A DNA stretch of 64,000 nt from NCBI GenBank assembly GCA_029891345.1, contig CM057005.1, forward strand, positions 61,335,760-61,399,759, in the 5' to 3' direction. Under the pieces are notes generated by a model. The model saw nothing but the letters and a program-made list of their open reading frames with translations, was not told the DNA's origin and did not search any database. Positions 23,889-34,650 of the stretch are shown here, piece by piece. The DNA is from Dryococelus australis (taxonomy: Eukaryota; Arthropoda; Insecta; Phasmatodea; Phasmatidae). Each line of letters begins with the position of its first letter. The first letter of the stretch is position 1. Position numbers and translations under genes: made by a program.

Positions 23889-24540
23889 TCGCTACCACGC
23901 CGAGTTAAAAATAAGAGGAAAATAATGTGTATTATATTTATTACCGAAATTGGGAATTTTTAAAACGTATGCCCTTGCTTTTCGTTTTCGGTTTAATTGC
24001 TACCCTTAGGATTGTTAAAACAAATAGTACTATATATGAGTACCCTCTCTTCGCTACATTATACGCAGTTAAACCTTCGACTAGAGCGCTGTGATGATTA
24101 CATGAAAACGAAATGGCAGACGTAAAACCGGAATGAAGTCCGGATGTTCCTATTACCTCGGAAAATGGTGTTTTGAAAGACGAAACATATTTTAGAAAAT
24201 ATTTGGTATTGGTTTTATTAGTTATTTCACGGTCATTTTTTACTCTGTTTAACTGATCCATAAGTCAAAAATAAAAACATTAGAAAAAAATCGACTGATG
24301 AATCAGTGGTAAATGTCACTGAATCAATAACTGAAGCAAATGTGGCATTTTTGGACTTATTCATCAGTTAAATTCACTGAAGTGACTGGTGAATCAGTCC
24401 GGTACTGTTCACTGATTGGAACAGTGAAAATCTCACTGATTAAGATTTAGAGTGCGGTTGTACCTTAAAATGACTGAATAAACTATAGTTTTAGCAATTT
24501 TAGCCTTCAAAACCTACTCACTATCCTGGAAGTAGTAACA

Positions 24541-24790
24541 GAGTCGAGTGATTTGGGCAGCTCTTGACATCGAGGTCTTGAGAGCCGATGTGGGTGAAGC
24601 GAGATGAGTATGCAGAAGCGCCGGAATTCAAGGGTGTGGCAAAGGGGGATATCACCGAGGAAACCCGCCGATCAGCGGCATTGTCCAGCACGATTCCCAA
24701 GTGCAAAAACCCGAGAGCGAACCCCAGCCTGGAATCGAGCCCGATTTGCCTAGGTGGGAGGCGAGTAGTCTAACCACTACACCACCGTTA
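24541..24790 (-). repeat. tRNA-derived SINE, copy 2
   Basis: Best preserved of the family. Minus-strand head: tggtgtagtggttagact (RNA polymerase III A-box pattern TRGYNNAGTGG) and ggctcgattcc (B-box pattern). Plus-strand tail starts gagtcgagtgatttgggcag. About 250 bp. Confidence 0.8.
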
Positions 24791-24942
24791 CTGTCTGGAC
24801 ATGAAATGCTTCTTATACGCCTCCCGCAGGCCGAAATCGCTCTGACACCTTTTAAAAGTTTTCTGACTGAATTTATTTTTTTTTTTTTATAAACTTAAGT
24901 TCTGCTCACAGTTTTGTTGCTTGGTTTTGGCGGCGCTCTTAA

Positions 24943-25407
24943 GGGTATTGTGTACCTACGCGTCCAAGGTCAAGATGCGAGGGAGCGATACGGGCGACAC
25001 TAACACACACGCCTAGCGCATCATCGCTCCTACGCGCAAGGCGTGCAGTGTTTCCGTCCTAACGCTTTACTGTGTAAACTAGATAAGTAACAGTGGGGTT
25101 TTATTACATGCGATGAAATTTCACAGATCAAACTACCTGCGTATAATCGTACTTTTTTCTTACCGCTTAAAGAATCTCCACAGGCAATTTTAAAAAATGC
25201 GGTATTTAACCACTTTCACTATTTTTTTTTCTCCATTGTTACACTTAATATGATGAAGGTACAAAGATAGCGACATAGACAACAGTTTTTTTTTTTTTTT
25301 TTTATCCTTTCTGGCAAAACTTTGTATTTCCAGAACATTTATTTACCGAGACGCGCGTTTACGCGCAAACAACGATTTCACAGAAAACGTTTAAGTTCAT
25401 AGGACCC
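24943..25407 (-). mobile_element. MITE-B copy 3 (465 bp)
   Basis: Plus-strand left flank is TTAA (24939-24942) and right flank TTGA (25408-25411). The terminus GGGTCCTATGAAC (minus strand) matches copy 1, while the other end begins GGGTATTGTGTACC. Both ends therefore show GGG directly after TTAA, giving short imperfect terminal inverted repeats. Confidence 0.8.
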
Positions 25408-25612
25408 TTGACTCGTTCGACCGCACGAAACCGAACATCGCACCGCGAGCAGCAAGCCAGGGAGAGGATCTTTCTCAGTGGCCCCTCGACCCGTTAATTC
25501 TTATTGCGGACTCGTTGAATATTCAGCGCAGTGGTAAAGTTGATCCTTGGTGAGTCGGTACGATCACCGAGCTGAATGTGCAAGTTTTAGAACGTTGCCC
25601 GAACGTGGGAAG

Positions 25613-26309
25613 TAGAGATTATCGTTATATAACGTAACCGTTATTAAAAAAAAAAAAACTGTTACATTTTGGTAACATGTTACCCAAGTAACGCTTCCCA
25701 TTGTTTATACCGTTATTTTTGGAACGTCTTGGAATGTCTCAATGCCTGACTACTGCGCATGCGTAAAAGCAATTTTTTTTTTTTTTTTTGGAACGTCTAG
25801 CTTTGTTTACGTACCTACCCTCGTATATCAAAACTATATTTTAAACAAATAAAGATTTGAAAGCCGACATTTTCTATCAGAGAAGCTTATTTTTGTGAAC
25901 AAATATAATCTTAAACATGAGCACACGTACGCCTTTTAATATTATCTATACTTACATTACTGTAAATAACAGTTTCCCGCCAACAACACAGACTGCTCTG
26001 CTCTGATTGGTGGCAGCCACACAAGTTTCACCTACGTTTCGACTGGCAAATGTGAGTGTGCGCATAGGTAACAGTTCCTTTTCGCAACGTCTTGGTTTGC
26101 AACAGTGCGCATGCGCGAACGTTATTTCTTGGAACGCGGAGCCTTGGAACAGTGAACAACGTAATCGTTATATTCCGGAACGTCGGGACAGGCGAGAAAT
26201 GTTTTATAGTAAAATGTTACAAAAATAACATGTTTTTGGAACGTGTTACTTGTTTGGAACTGGAACTATGGAAGACGTTACACGAAAGCAACTTTTTGGC
26301 CCATCCCTA
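25613..26309. mobile_element. hAT-like non-autonomous element (697 bp) with 8-bp target duplication
   Basis: Termini: left tagagattatcgttatataa, right (minus strand) tagggatgggccaaaaagtt. Flanks gtgggaag (25605-25612) and gagggaag (26310-26317) agree at 7 of 8 positions. TAGGGATGGGC ends and 8-bp duplications are characteristic of a widespread hAT MITE type. The interior is full of short inverted pairs such as taacgtaaccgtta and ggaacgtcttgg. No transposase. Confidence 0.75.
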
Positions 26310-26344
26310 GAGGGAAGTTTTATTACTCGTCAGGAGCCAGAGAT

Positions 26345-27003
26345 ATATTGTTGAAGGCTATATTTCACGATATTGTTTTTATTTTTCTGAAAGAGATGTA
26401 TGTAAGGACCATACAACATTATATATTTATAGCACTGAAAACTCGAAAAAATTTCGGAATATGGGAACCCAAGTTTCTATGCTCCTAATTAACTTGCCAC
26501 TAAATCACGCGTTATGTGATCTATATCATATACACAACGTATTAATTAAGTATAAGTGTATTCAACAATCAGCACTCGGGTACTGACATCCTGAATCTAT
26601 CTTAAAATATGTATTGCTGTTTTTGCTTACACATTTTTATTCGTCCGAGGGAAAATTATATTAATATTTATTAGTTTCTCTTGGACAAATAAAAATGTGT
26701 TGCCAAAATAGCAATACCTATTTTTAATGTGATTCAGGATACCAGTGCCCCGAGTACCCAATGTTAAAACATCCTTGATACTTAATCAACATGTTGTGTG
26801 TATGATATAGATCACATAACGTGTCATTTATTTGGCGAAATTAATTAGGAGCATAAAAACTTGGGCGCCCATATTCCAAAATTTTCGTCTTTTCGGTAAC
26901 ACATTTTGAAAACTATAATCAGTTGGCTACAAATATTTACATTTGTATAGTGCATATATAAATTTCTTTCAGATAGTGACGTAAATATTTATCGCGAAAT
27001 ATT
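26345..27003. repeat. Long-armed fold-back element (about 660 bp)
   Basis: Left arm 26345-26665 and right arm 26690-27003 are complementary over some 300 bp with moderate divergence. Matching landmarks: ttatgtgatctatatcatat near 26515 against its complement near 26800, and cacatttttattcgtccgag against ctcttggacaaataaaaatg. The loop is only about 25 bp. No coding capacity. Confidence 0.75.
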
Positions 27004-27498
27004 GCCGTAAGGAAGTTGGTCGCGAAAAAAATGCATTACTTTATTTACTTACAAAACACTGTTCAACTGGTAAAGATTGCCTTCTAGTACTACTTCCTGG
27101 CATAAGAAAATTTAAACAGCATTATTTCTGAGTAATTGCGTGTCACAATACAATTTTTAATTAGTTTTGGTATGTACAAATAATAAAAAACTAATTCATT
27201 TACTGAAATTATATAATTCAAGCTGAAATAAGATGCCATAAGTTACTTAAATAAATATTTGAAAATCATGCTATGGAATGTTTACTTTTTGTAATGTTTC
27301 AAAAATTAAAATTGTTAAGAATCTATTTTAAATCGAAATTTAAGTGTATTTACATTCCGCACGCTTCAAAGAACACTTTTTGCAAAATACGACCCCTCGC
27401 TAACCAAAGCTACTATAATAATTACGCTTATTGTAGGTATAAAAATATAGTACTAATTTTTACAAATTTTTATAATTGACTTTATGTATGTACATCAA
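27004..27498. other. No feature recognised
   Basis: AT-rich spacer between the fold-back and the piggyBac element. Confidence 0.5.
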
Positions 27499-28100
27499 TT
27501 AACAGTAGGCTTACCAAGCAGTCATGTTAATCTTTTTATTTTCCGTTTTATATGGTATCACTGTTTTAAATTTTTTGTTGCTAATGAAATGCCATGTCTT
27601 TTAACCATTTTTCACATGCTTCCACATGCCTTTCAGAAAACCGCTTTGAAATGATTATTTTGTGACTTATTTCACGTTACTACTAGTCTTACCGATCAGT
27701 TACTTTGACTGCCACGCACAGATAAAAAAAAATATGGCAGATGTTTTATGCTCGTTCAATTTTGTCAGCTGTAATAACTTCCACGATACTGTCCTACTTT
27801 ATTTTGCATGTGTATATTGTGCGTTGTACAATAATGTTTTAGTCATGAAAATGTATTGTTCATGAAACATTCATTATTGCCATGCTTACTTTCCATCATT
27901 TTATCTTACCCTTCTGCAACTGTTCGCTATTGCCATCAAAGCACTATGGGGATTGAGTCACCCAGGTTCTAGGGTGTTATCTCGGACTGTTTACCATAAG
28001 GGCAGCTGCGTCATTTCCTGAGCGATAAGATAAGAGATGCTCCACCAGCCGAGTTCAAAGTGTTGGTTTTCAGTGAGCTTCTCACTTCATTCCAGACAAC

Positions 28101-30254
28101 ATGGCACGGCGGAAAGGGTTAACTGAAGCAGAGATGTACGAATACCTTCAGTACTTGCAGGATATATCGCCATCACAGTCAGATAAAAGATGATTCCCAT
28201 TCAGAGAGCAGTAAGATTGATGGTAATATTATCCCTATTGGTGCAGATGAGACACATTCTAGCAACGATTCTGTAGGCTTCCAAAAAGAAGGAAACTCTC
28301 CTGTTGTATCAGTTTCAACTGATTCTAGTCCCAGTGATGGCCGTCACATTTCTAAAAAAAAAAAAATGTGCACCCGAAGAACTGAGAAGTGCCAAAGAAA
28401 CACACACAATGCAACAATCCATTGTTTACGATGTCCAAAGTAAGTACCTATTTTCACAAGTTCATTAGTACTTGAATTTCATATTTTAGTTTTTTACCCA
28501 CATATTCTTACAATATTATGATCTATTTTTCAGGTAAAGCAAATGACGACCTCGTAGGATTAGGACCACCCACTGAGCTCGTCTGCAGTGGTTCTTCAGG
28601 CGATACAACTGCACTTTCCAGTCAGAGGCCATCTCGTCATAGAGGAAGAGGTTGTGCAGGATGCTATGGGCCGCAACCTTAAATGCAGCTGCATACACGT
28701 CAATGCGCCCAAGTTGCAGGATCTCCACAGGTTGGTGGAGAGAGCTGCAGATCGTACTGTGAGGAGTCGCATCACACCAGGTAATAACCCAGGTAGGCGA
28801 AGTGATCACAATGTTTTCCGAGAAGTGTCAGGACCTACAGGACATGCAAACCGCAATATTGAGAATAGCTCACCAGCAAGTGCATTGCGCCTTTCCATAA
28901 AAGAATCAATGATGCGTCAAATAAAAAAATGCACAAAGCAGGAGGCTCGTTTTGTGCTGCAAGATGATAACTGGACGATTTCATTTGAAGAACTGGAAGC
29001 ATTCAATGCAATACTTTATGCATGAGGAGCATATGGTGGCAACCATTCATCTTCTTAACTGTGGTCTCGCGAATGGGGTCCATTTTTTTTTACTAATACA
29101 ATATCCAGGAATAGATTCACAGAGGTTATGAGATTCCTACGCTTTGATGAGAAATTCACGTGCTCTAGTCGCAAGCAAGATGATAAATTTTGTCTTGTAT
29201 CTGAGATTTGGAAAAAGTTTGTGAACAATTGCACTATCTGTTACAAACCAACAGACGATATAAGAATAGATGAATAACCTTTTCCTTCGAAGTGTCGTTG
29301 TCTATTTGCACAATATATGCCAAACAAACCAGACAAGTTTGGAGTGAAATATTGGCTAGCAGTAGAAGCTAAAAATCGATACGTTTTGAATGGCTTTCCA
29401 TATCTTGGGAAAGATGCAATCAGGCCTGCTGACAGACCTCTTGGTGAACATGTAGTGCTGCGACTGATGGAGCCATTCTTTGATAAGGGAAGAAATGTGA
29501 CTACAGACAGTTATTTTACCTCTGTAAGTCTTGATAGCGAACTGAAGAAAAGAAAAACAAGCCTTCTTGGGACTCTGAATAGAGCCAGATGGGAAGTACC
29601 ATCCTCTGTGAAACATAATCGTGACCCTTTACATATGACTATCCTTCTCAAAAGCAATGATATGGTCCTGACATCTTACCAAGGAAAGGTGACAAAAAAT
29701 GTGCTGGTTCTGAGTACTCTTCACACGGGGTAGATATTGATCAGCAGACAGCGAAGAAGATACCAAAAAGATTAAGTTTTATAATGGCATAAAATACGGA
29801 GTTCATATTGTATACCAAATGGCACGTAAATACACTAGGAGAGCCGTGAGACACAGATGGCCAGTTCATGTGTTTTACAACATCCTTGACTTAGCATGCA
29901 TCAATGCTCACACTCTCTATAAGTATGTAACAAAAGAGAAGATTTCAAGAAGAGATTTTATACTTTCTTTGGCGAAAGAGTTAGCCAGTAGCCGGACTTC
30001 GCAATACGTTCACAAGTTCCAAAGCCTTTTCCAAGTGATTTGGGGGGGGGGGAGGGGATGTTCCACAAGATTCTTGCGACAACCAACGCGTACAGTACCA
30101 AATATCCATGTGTAACAAAAATAAAACCAGAGACAAATGTTCACAGTGCAGAAAACCAGTTTGTGGAATATGTACCAGCAGACAAGGAAGAATATGCAAA
30201 AAAATAGTGACAAGTTATTCAGGAAAAAAATTTATTGACAGTAATATTCCCTAG
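28101..30254 (+). pseudogene. piggyBac (PGBD-like) transposase pseudogene
   Basis: Start MARRKGLTEAEMYEYLQYL at 28101, a head typical of piggyBac-derived proteins, then a stop/frameshift at 28191 and an acidic-serine stretch. After a 340-bp interruption the core resumes near 28785: GPTGHANRNIENSSP, KESMMRQIKKCTKQEA, WTISFEELEAF, then FLRFDEKF, MPNKPDKFGVKYWLAVEAK, NGFPYLGKD and TTDSYFTS with the first catalytic Asp. In-frame stops stand at 29023, 29056 and 29275 (each one base from a coding codon), a frameshift near 29731, and another near 29790. The late catalytic motif, normally GVDxxDQM, reads GVHIVYQM, so the Asp residues are lost. RHRWPVHVFYNILDLACINA follows. Another frameshift near 30040 leads to the C-terminal cysteine-rich zinc-binding domain (CNKNKTRDKCSQC, CGICTSRQGRIC) ending with TAG at 30252. 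Dead gene, family assignment firm. Confidence 0.9.
28440..28785. other. Unexplained 340-bp interruption of the piggyBac transposase with splice-like edges
   Basis: Begins at a donor-like CAAA-GTAAGTACC (about 28438-28448), contains a T-rich stretch ending in an acceptor-like ctatttttcag (to 28533), then a GC-richer block up to another donor-like cacaccag-gtaata (about 28780). The GC-richer part is open on the minus strand and includes VAAHSILHNLFLYD, which is faintly like the A-C-x-LHN segment near the end of Harbinger-type nucleases. That likeness is weak. Alternatives are an intron plus a lineage-specific exon of the piggyBac gene. Confidence 0.35.
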
Positions 30255-30439
30255 ATTTGAATAAAAACATTTCAATCAATATAAATACTTGGAAAATGTA
30301 ACTTTTATTAATGTATGCAAAACCGTGGTCAATAATTTTCTTCTTATTATAATTTGCTATAATTTTTCTTACTGCAAATATATTATATGGCATGTATGAA
30401 CGTTTGATGCCTTTTTAAGTGTAATTACTTATAAAGTAA

Positions 30440-30945
30440 AAATGATACGATAAAAAATTTATTGCACATTTTATTCCTTGCACATTTTTCTGTGGTGAAT
30501 TAGAAGTGCAAACAGACAACAAATTATTTCCCTTAAAAAAATTAAGCAGTGAAATTGACTACATCGGTAGGGTAATGTTAGCACCGCAGTCAACATATAT
30601 CGAAAATGTAAGTGTTAATCTTGTACGCAAATATGTAGGTAAAAATTTGCTTTCAAAGTGTATTATTTGTGTAAGAATACTTTATATATATTTATATTTG
30701 ACATGTGCATGTAAGGTATTTAATGTAATAATTTTGCTGTAGAATGTATGTTATCTTTTCAAGTGTAATAAATTGTAATGTAAAAATCAAACAAGAATAA
30801 ACACTTTTTTTTACACATTTCATTCCTTTTATATTTTCTTGTAGTGAATTACAAGTGACAATAGAAAAAAATAATATCATTTTCACTAAAAATCAAAAAG
30901 CAGTCAAAATGACTGAATCGGTAAGACTAGGGGCACAGGTAATCC
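30440..30945 (+). repeat. Duplicated right sub-terminal region of the piggyBac element
   Basis: About 30440-30600 and 30785-30945 share, in the same order, an AATAAA/AAAAATT run, cacatttTattcctt, gtggtgaattaNaagtg, and gact-atcggtaNg followed by gcac. The copies are diverged but collinear, at a spacing of roughly 345 bp. The outer copy carries the functional-looking terminus. Confidence 0.5.
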
Positions 30946-31195
30946 TGGTAAGCCTAGTGTTAAATTCACGAAGTTTGGCATTTTATGACTGAAATTTATG
31001 CACATAAAACATATGTTCAGAAATATAATTTATCATTAGTACCAATATTTTACATACTGTTACTATTTCTCTCTCTAGAAATTAAGTGGGCTATACCAAG
31101 TTCGTTAAGGGATAGAGGTCTTAATCAAATAAAAAAAATAATTATAATTTCCTTATTTTATTTACAAATTCTCACAATAAATTGAAACCACTTAC

Positions 31196-31913
31196 TGTTA
31201 ACAATTTACACTAATTAATAAAATTTATAATTACGGCAAAGAAATCAATGAAATTAAATAATTAAATATCAGTCCCAATAGGCAGCATATCAACCTATTC
31301 AATTATTCTATAATTTATGCGACCATATTTGACAGTTCTAATATTTATAGTAAAATCAGTATTACACTTTCATTCAGTTCCAACTCAGTTCAGTCCATGT
31401 CCCGCCAGTCGCGATGTTCTAGAGTCCTGCAAGCGCCCTCACGCACAGCAGGCTTCACTCGTCGGTTTCACACCCTCTCGTCCAATCACGCCACGGACAC
31501 CTAGCCCGATGTCGTCCCGCAATCTCCAGTCGTCGTCCACATATTTCTTCACTCGCGCACACTCGCCAGACGGCCTTCGTAAAAGACTGCCGGCCGCTGG
31601 GTTGCGGCAGTATATATAGTGTCTTAGGCCACAACCTAGAATCTTCCCCAACTCGCATAATGCGTCGCGGAGGGCTGAGGCGTCAGACAGTCTCACCAGA
31701 ACATTCTTGCGTCGTCGCTAAACGTATCGGAAACTCTAGCAGGCGAGAGGAGGTCTGTGACGCCAGCAAGTCTCGCCGCTGTCGGCATTCACGGGATTCC
31801 CAGAAGGGACACAAACAGCCACGAGCGCATCGTTCCAGGAAGAGGGGAGGGCGAGGTGGGTCTCCGATTACGGCGCGGGGCAGCGGAGTCGGCGCCAGCT
31901 GCAGCACGTAACA
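31196..31913 (-). mobile_element. Possible solo LTR (718 bp)
   Basis: On the minus strand it begins TGTTACGTGCTGCAG and ends AATTGTTAACA, i.e. TG...CA with terminal TGTTA/TAACA. A TATA-like cactatatatactgcc lies about 300 bp in, followed by a GC-rich downstream region. Five-base flanks (cttac and atact) are not identical, so this is tentative; a GC-rich unidentified repeat is the alternative. Confidence 0.3.
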
Positions 31914-32083
31914 ATACTATCATAGTAAATATTATGACTGCCCTACTTCTAGTAAAATGTGCGATCTGAAGTACCCAGAATATAAACACTCTTAAAGTTA
32001 TTTAAAAATATACTCTTACTAAGTAATTTTTAAAAACTTGTAAATATACATTTTTCAGCAAAATATTTTTGTGAGGTAAGTAA

Positions 32084-33322
32084 TACAGGGTGATTCACGA
32101 GTAGTTACCGTGTACTCCTTATATCATTTGGAGCAAAATATGACATATAAATGTGAGCCTATTCCCAATATTTACAGATTAATGGAAACATTGAAAAATA
32201 ACGAACAAAATAAAATAATAACAACAACCCTTTCAGACGTAAATATAGTGATATCATATGTACAGACGTACGCTCGCTGTGGAAATTAATCACTAGGAAG
32301 CGAATCACTTTCCCCTAATGTGCATGAACGTCCTTTGGATTGTTGTAGGATTTGTGAGGGTCCCGCCTGTGATACTCAGTGGACAGCAGCTGCATCGTTA
32401 CCACATAATACCGCCAAAACAAGTCATATCGGCGTGTGCTTCCGTGGGAAATGTACGTGGCATCGTAACACAATTTACGTGGCACCACCACAATGAGCAG
32501 GGATGCGCCGTGTTCACGCAGTCAACCATGCAACAGTCAAGTCACTCTTCACGATGGCCAAGGTCACGCAATGTTCACAGCAATAGTCAAACGGGCAGCA
32601 ACATGCCACAGTGGCCTAAAGGCCATTATACAATTAAAAAATTTAACAATTTACGTTACGATTTGATTTTACGTTTGCTTTCCGGCATGTTGTTTCTTGC
32701 GGAACTCGACACGATGAAACTGCCAAAGGTAAAGACAGATTTAGAAAAGTTGAAATTTAAAATCAAAGTCATCAGACATTTTGCCGTAACCTCTAACAGA
32801 GGTTATGTGGAATGTACGTTATTTTATTGTAGGGTGATTTTCATCTCGGTATATTAAACAAAGATCATCTTAAATTAGATAAAGGACAAACGCATATTAT
32901 GTGAAGAGGAACTATATTTATTGATTTAGTAATTTTTTAATTTGAAATTAACTTTTAATATAAATTTTAGGCTTATTAAAAAAAAATTGTACGTAAAATG
33001 CATTCTGGATAATGACAGTGATTTACATAACATGATGCACATATTTACGAAGTTCACAGAATCGATGTTCAATTGTCTGAACTCTGACTTTACAATTGTA
33101 TTATGAATTGGTGATTTCGTCAAATGAAAGGAAATGCAATGTCAAACGTTAAAGTTTTCTATTGTGTAAGTCACGAGCTGTTCATTGTAAGGCATTTCAA
33201 CTTTTTCGAATTACTCTGTAAATATTGGGAATAGGACCCACATGTATATGGCATATTTTGCTCCAAATGATGTAAGGAATACGCCCTGTGAGTGGCGGTA
33301 ACTCTTCGTGGATTATCGTGTG
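32084..33322. mobile_element. Non-autonomous DNA element with about 95-bp TIRs (1.24 kb)
   Basis: Left acagggtgattcacgagtag, then tatcatttggagcaaaatat and cctattcccaatatttacag. Right (minus strand) has ataatccacgaagagttacc, then catcatttggagcaaaatat and the same cctattcccaatatttacag. An open stretch at 32318-32857 shows no known motif and is probably not a gene. Ends 24 bp before the 99-bp minisatellite. Confidence 0.7.
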
Positions 33323-33345
33323 TACTTAGTCTTCTTCCATACGCA

Positions 33346-33840
33346 AAATATATCGCATATTTCTCACAATTTTGGTACTGCGTGCGCTATTTTCAGATTG
33401 TCGTGCTAAGTTCATTCGGGGTTTTGTTCACACTTTTCGAAACAAAATATATCGCATATTTCTCACAATTTTGGTACTGCGTGCGCTATTTTCAGATTGT
33501 CGTGCTAAGTTCATTCGGGGTTTTGTTCACACTTTTCGAAACAAAATATATCGCATATTTCTCACAATTTTGGTACTGCGTGCGCTATTTTCAGATTGTC
33601 GTGCTAAGTTCATTCGGGGTTTTGTTCACACTTTTCGAAACAAAATATATCGCATATTTCTCACAATTTTGGTACTGCGTGCGCTATTTTCAGATTGTCG
33701 TGCTAAGTTCATTCGGGGTTTTGTTCACACTTTTCGAAACAAAATATATCGCATATTTCTCACAATTTTGGTACTGCGTGCGCTATTTTCAGATTGTCGT
33801 GCTAAGTTCATTCGGGGTTTTGTTCACACTTTTCGAAACA
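33346..33840 (+). repeat. Perfect 99-bp minisatellite, five units, open in two frames
   Basis: Five essentially identical 99-bp units. Because 99 is divisible by 3, each unit adds 33 residues (for example KYIAYFSQFWYCVRYF...) and the whole array stays open in two frames, giving apparent ORFs of 211 and 165 residues. These are by-products of the repeat, not evidence of a protein. About 64 bp of each unit is flanking sequence and 35 bp is the left terminus of a MITE-C. Confidence 0.95.
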
Positions 33841-34650
33841 AAACTTCGAAGAAATCTCACCACATGTGACGTGTTTTGTTGTTTCTTAAATGTGTCACGT
33901 ATCACAAGATTTTGTACTTCTGTTTAAGGGCTGTTCACGATAAAGTGAGCACTTTTGAAATCAACCTTAGCAAAAGGTCACTGGCCCATGCCTGCATATA
34001 TTTTAACGGGTGCACTGAGTGAGATACGCCCAGTAAAGTTGGTGACGTTGGAGAGAAAATAGTTCCATATCTTAACGTCCAATAAAAAGCATTATGAAAC
34101 CATCTGTGTCAACTTAGATTATTTCTTTCGCTTTCTGTTTTTTTTTTAATGCATCTAGGTGTGAAAATGAACATATTTATAAAATATTTGGTTTTCTTTT
34201 ACAGTTTCACTTGACCGACGCATGAATAAAGTGATGGGGTTCATGGTAATGTTAATTTTACATAAAGCGGAATAATACACAACGTGCATACAAGTAGATC
34301 TTAGGCAGGGCTTTCAAAAGTGCTCATTTTACTGTGAACCACCTCTAACACAAAATTACCTTTTGCTAAAAAAATTAAAACCATACTTATATCACCTCTA
34401 TAAACTATAATATTTCATTTATTATTAATGTAAATAAAACAAGGAGAAAATAGGTATGTTGGTAGTGCCTAGTAAAAAGTAGTTCTTATGCAAAAATCAT
34501 TATATTTAGTGCGCACGAATGCGGTGCGTTGCCCCTTTGGTGTAATTTCTCAGATGAAGGTAAGTTTTGTTTGCATGAGGCGGAGGAATATGCTGGAAGT
34601 AGAATTCTAGCAGGGCTTCAGAAAAGTTGGAAGTCACCGTGAATGTACTA
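33805..34650 (+). mobile_element. MITE-C copy 4, split by MITE-A copy 6 and tandemly duplicated at its left edge
   Basis: Left end ttcattcggggttttgttca (from about 33808), then acgtgttttgttgtttctta and tatcacaagattttgtactt to 33925. MITE-A copy 6 follows; the right half resumes at 34347 and ends agtcaccgtgaatgtactat. The left terminal 35 bp are included in each unit of the 99-bp minisatellite just upstream. Confidence 0.8.
33926..34346 (+). mobile_element. MITE-A copy 6, nested in a MITE-C
   Basis: Starts ggctgttcacgataaagtga and ends gctcattttactgtgaacca. On either side is MITE-C sequence (left half ending acttctgttta, right half with ttatgcaaaaatcatt), so copy 6 is younger than that MITE-C. 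Confidence 0.85.

Larger units (their letters stand above)
23499..24457. mobile_element. MITE-D relative (about 960 bp) carrying tRNA-like segments
   Basis: Left end gcacactgttaaattcggat with cagtggaaaaccactgatta; right end (minus) ccgcactctaaatcttaatc followed by cagtgagattttcactg. The interior holds two minus-strand tRNA-like segments (23727-23888) and a minus-strand open stretch (24261-23941) with no recognised motif. No catalytic protein seen. Confidence 0.55.
27499..30963 (+). mobile_element. Complete-length piggyBac-superfamily element with TTAA flanks
   Basis: Both termini can be read. Left: TTAA (27499-27502) then CAGTAGGCTTACCA. Right, on the minus strand: TTAA (30963-30960) then CACTAGGCTTACCA. 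A second inverted pair lies inside: ctagtcttaccgatcag near 27681 and its complement with ctgaatcggtaagactag near 30912, followed by gactgcca/gcagtcaaaa. TTAA target duplication and C-rich or CA-starting short TIRs with sub-terminal inverted repeats are the signature of piggyBac. Element length without flanks is 3,457 bp. It contains a decayed transposase at 28101-30254. The element could not move itself now. Confidence 0.9.

Noticed and set aside
32318..32857. 179-residue ORF in the long-TIR element
   Set aside because: Considered as a transposase, but no catalytic motif or helix-turn-helix was recognised; kept only as interior of the element.
33346..33840. CRISPR-like array
   Set aside because: Units are contiguous and identical without variable spacers, in a eukaryotic genome.
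33292..33927. 211-residue repeat protein (and a 165-residue one in another frame)
   Set aside because: Both arise because a perfect 99-bp minisatellite is free of stops in two frames; flanks are non-coding and there is no supporting motif.
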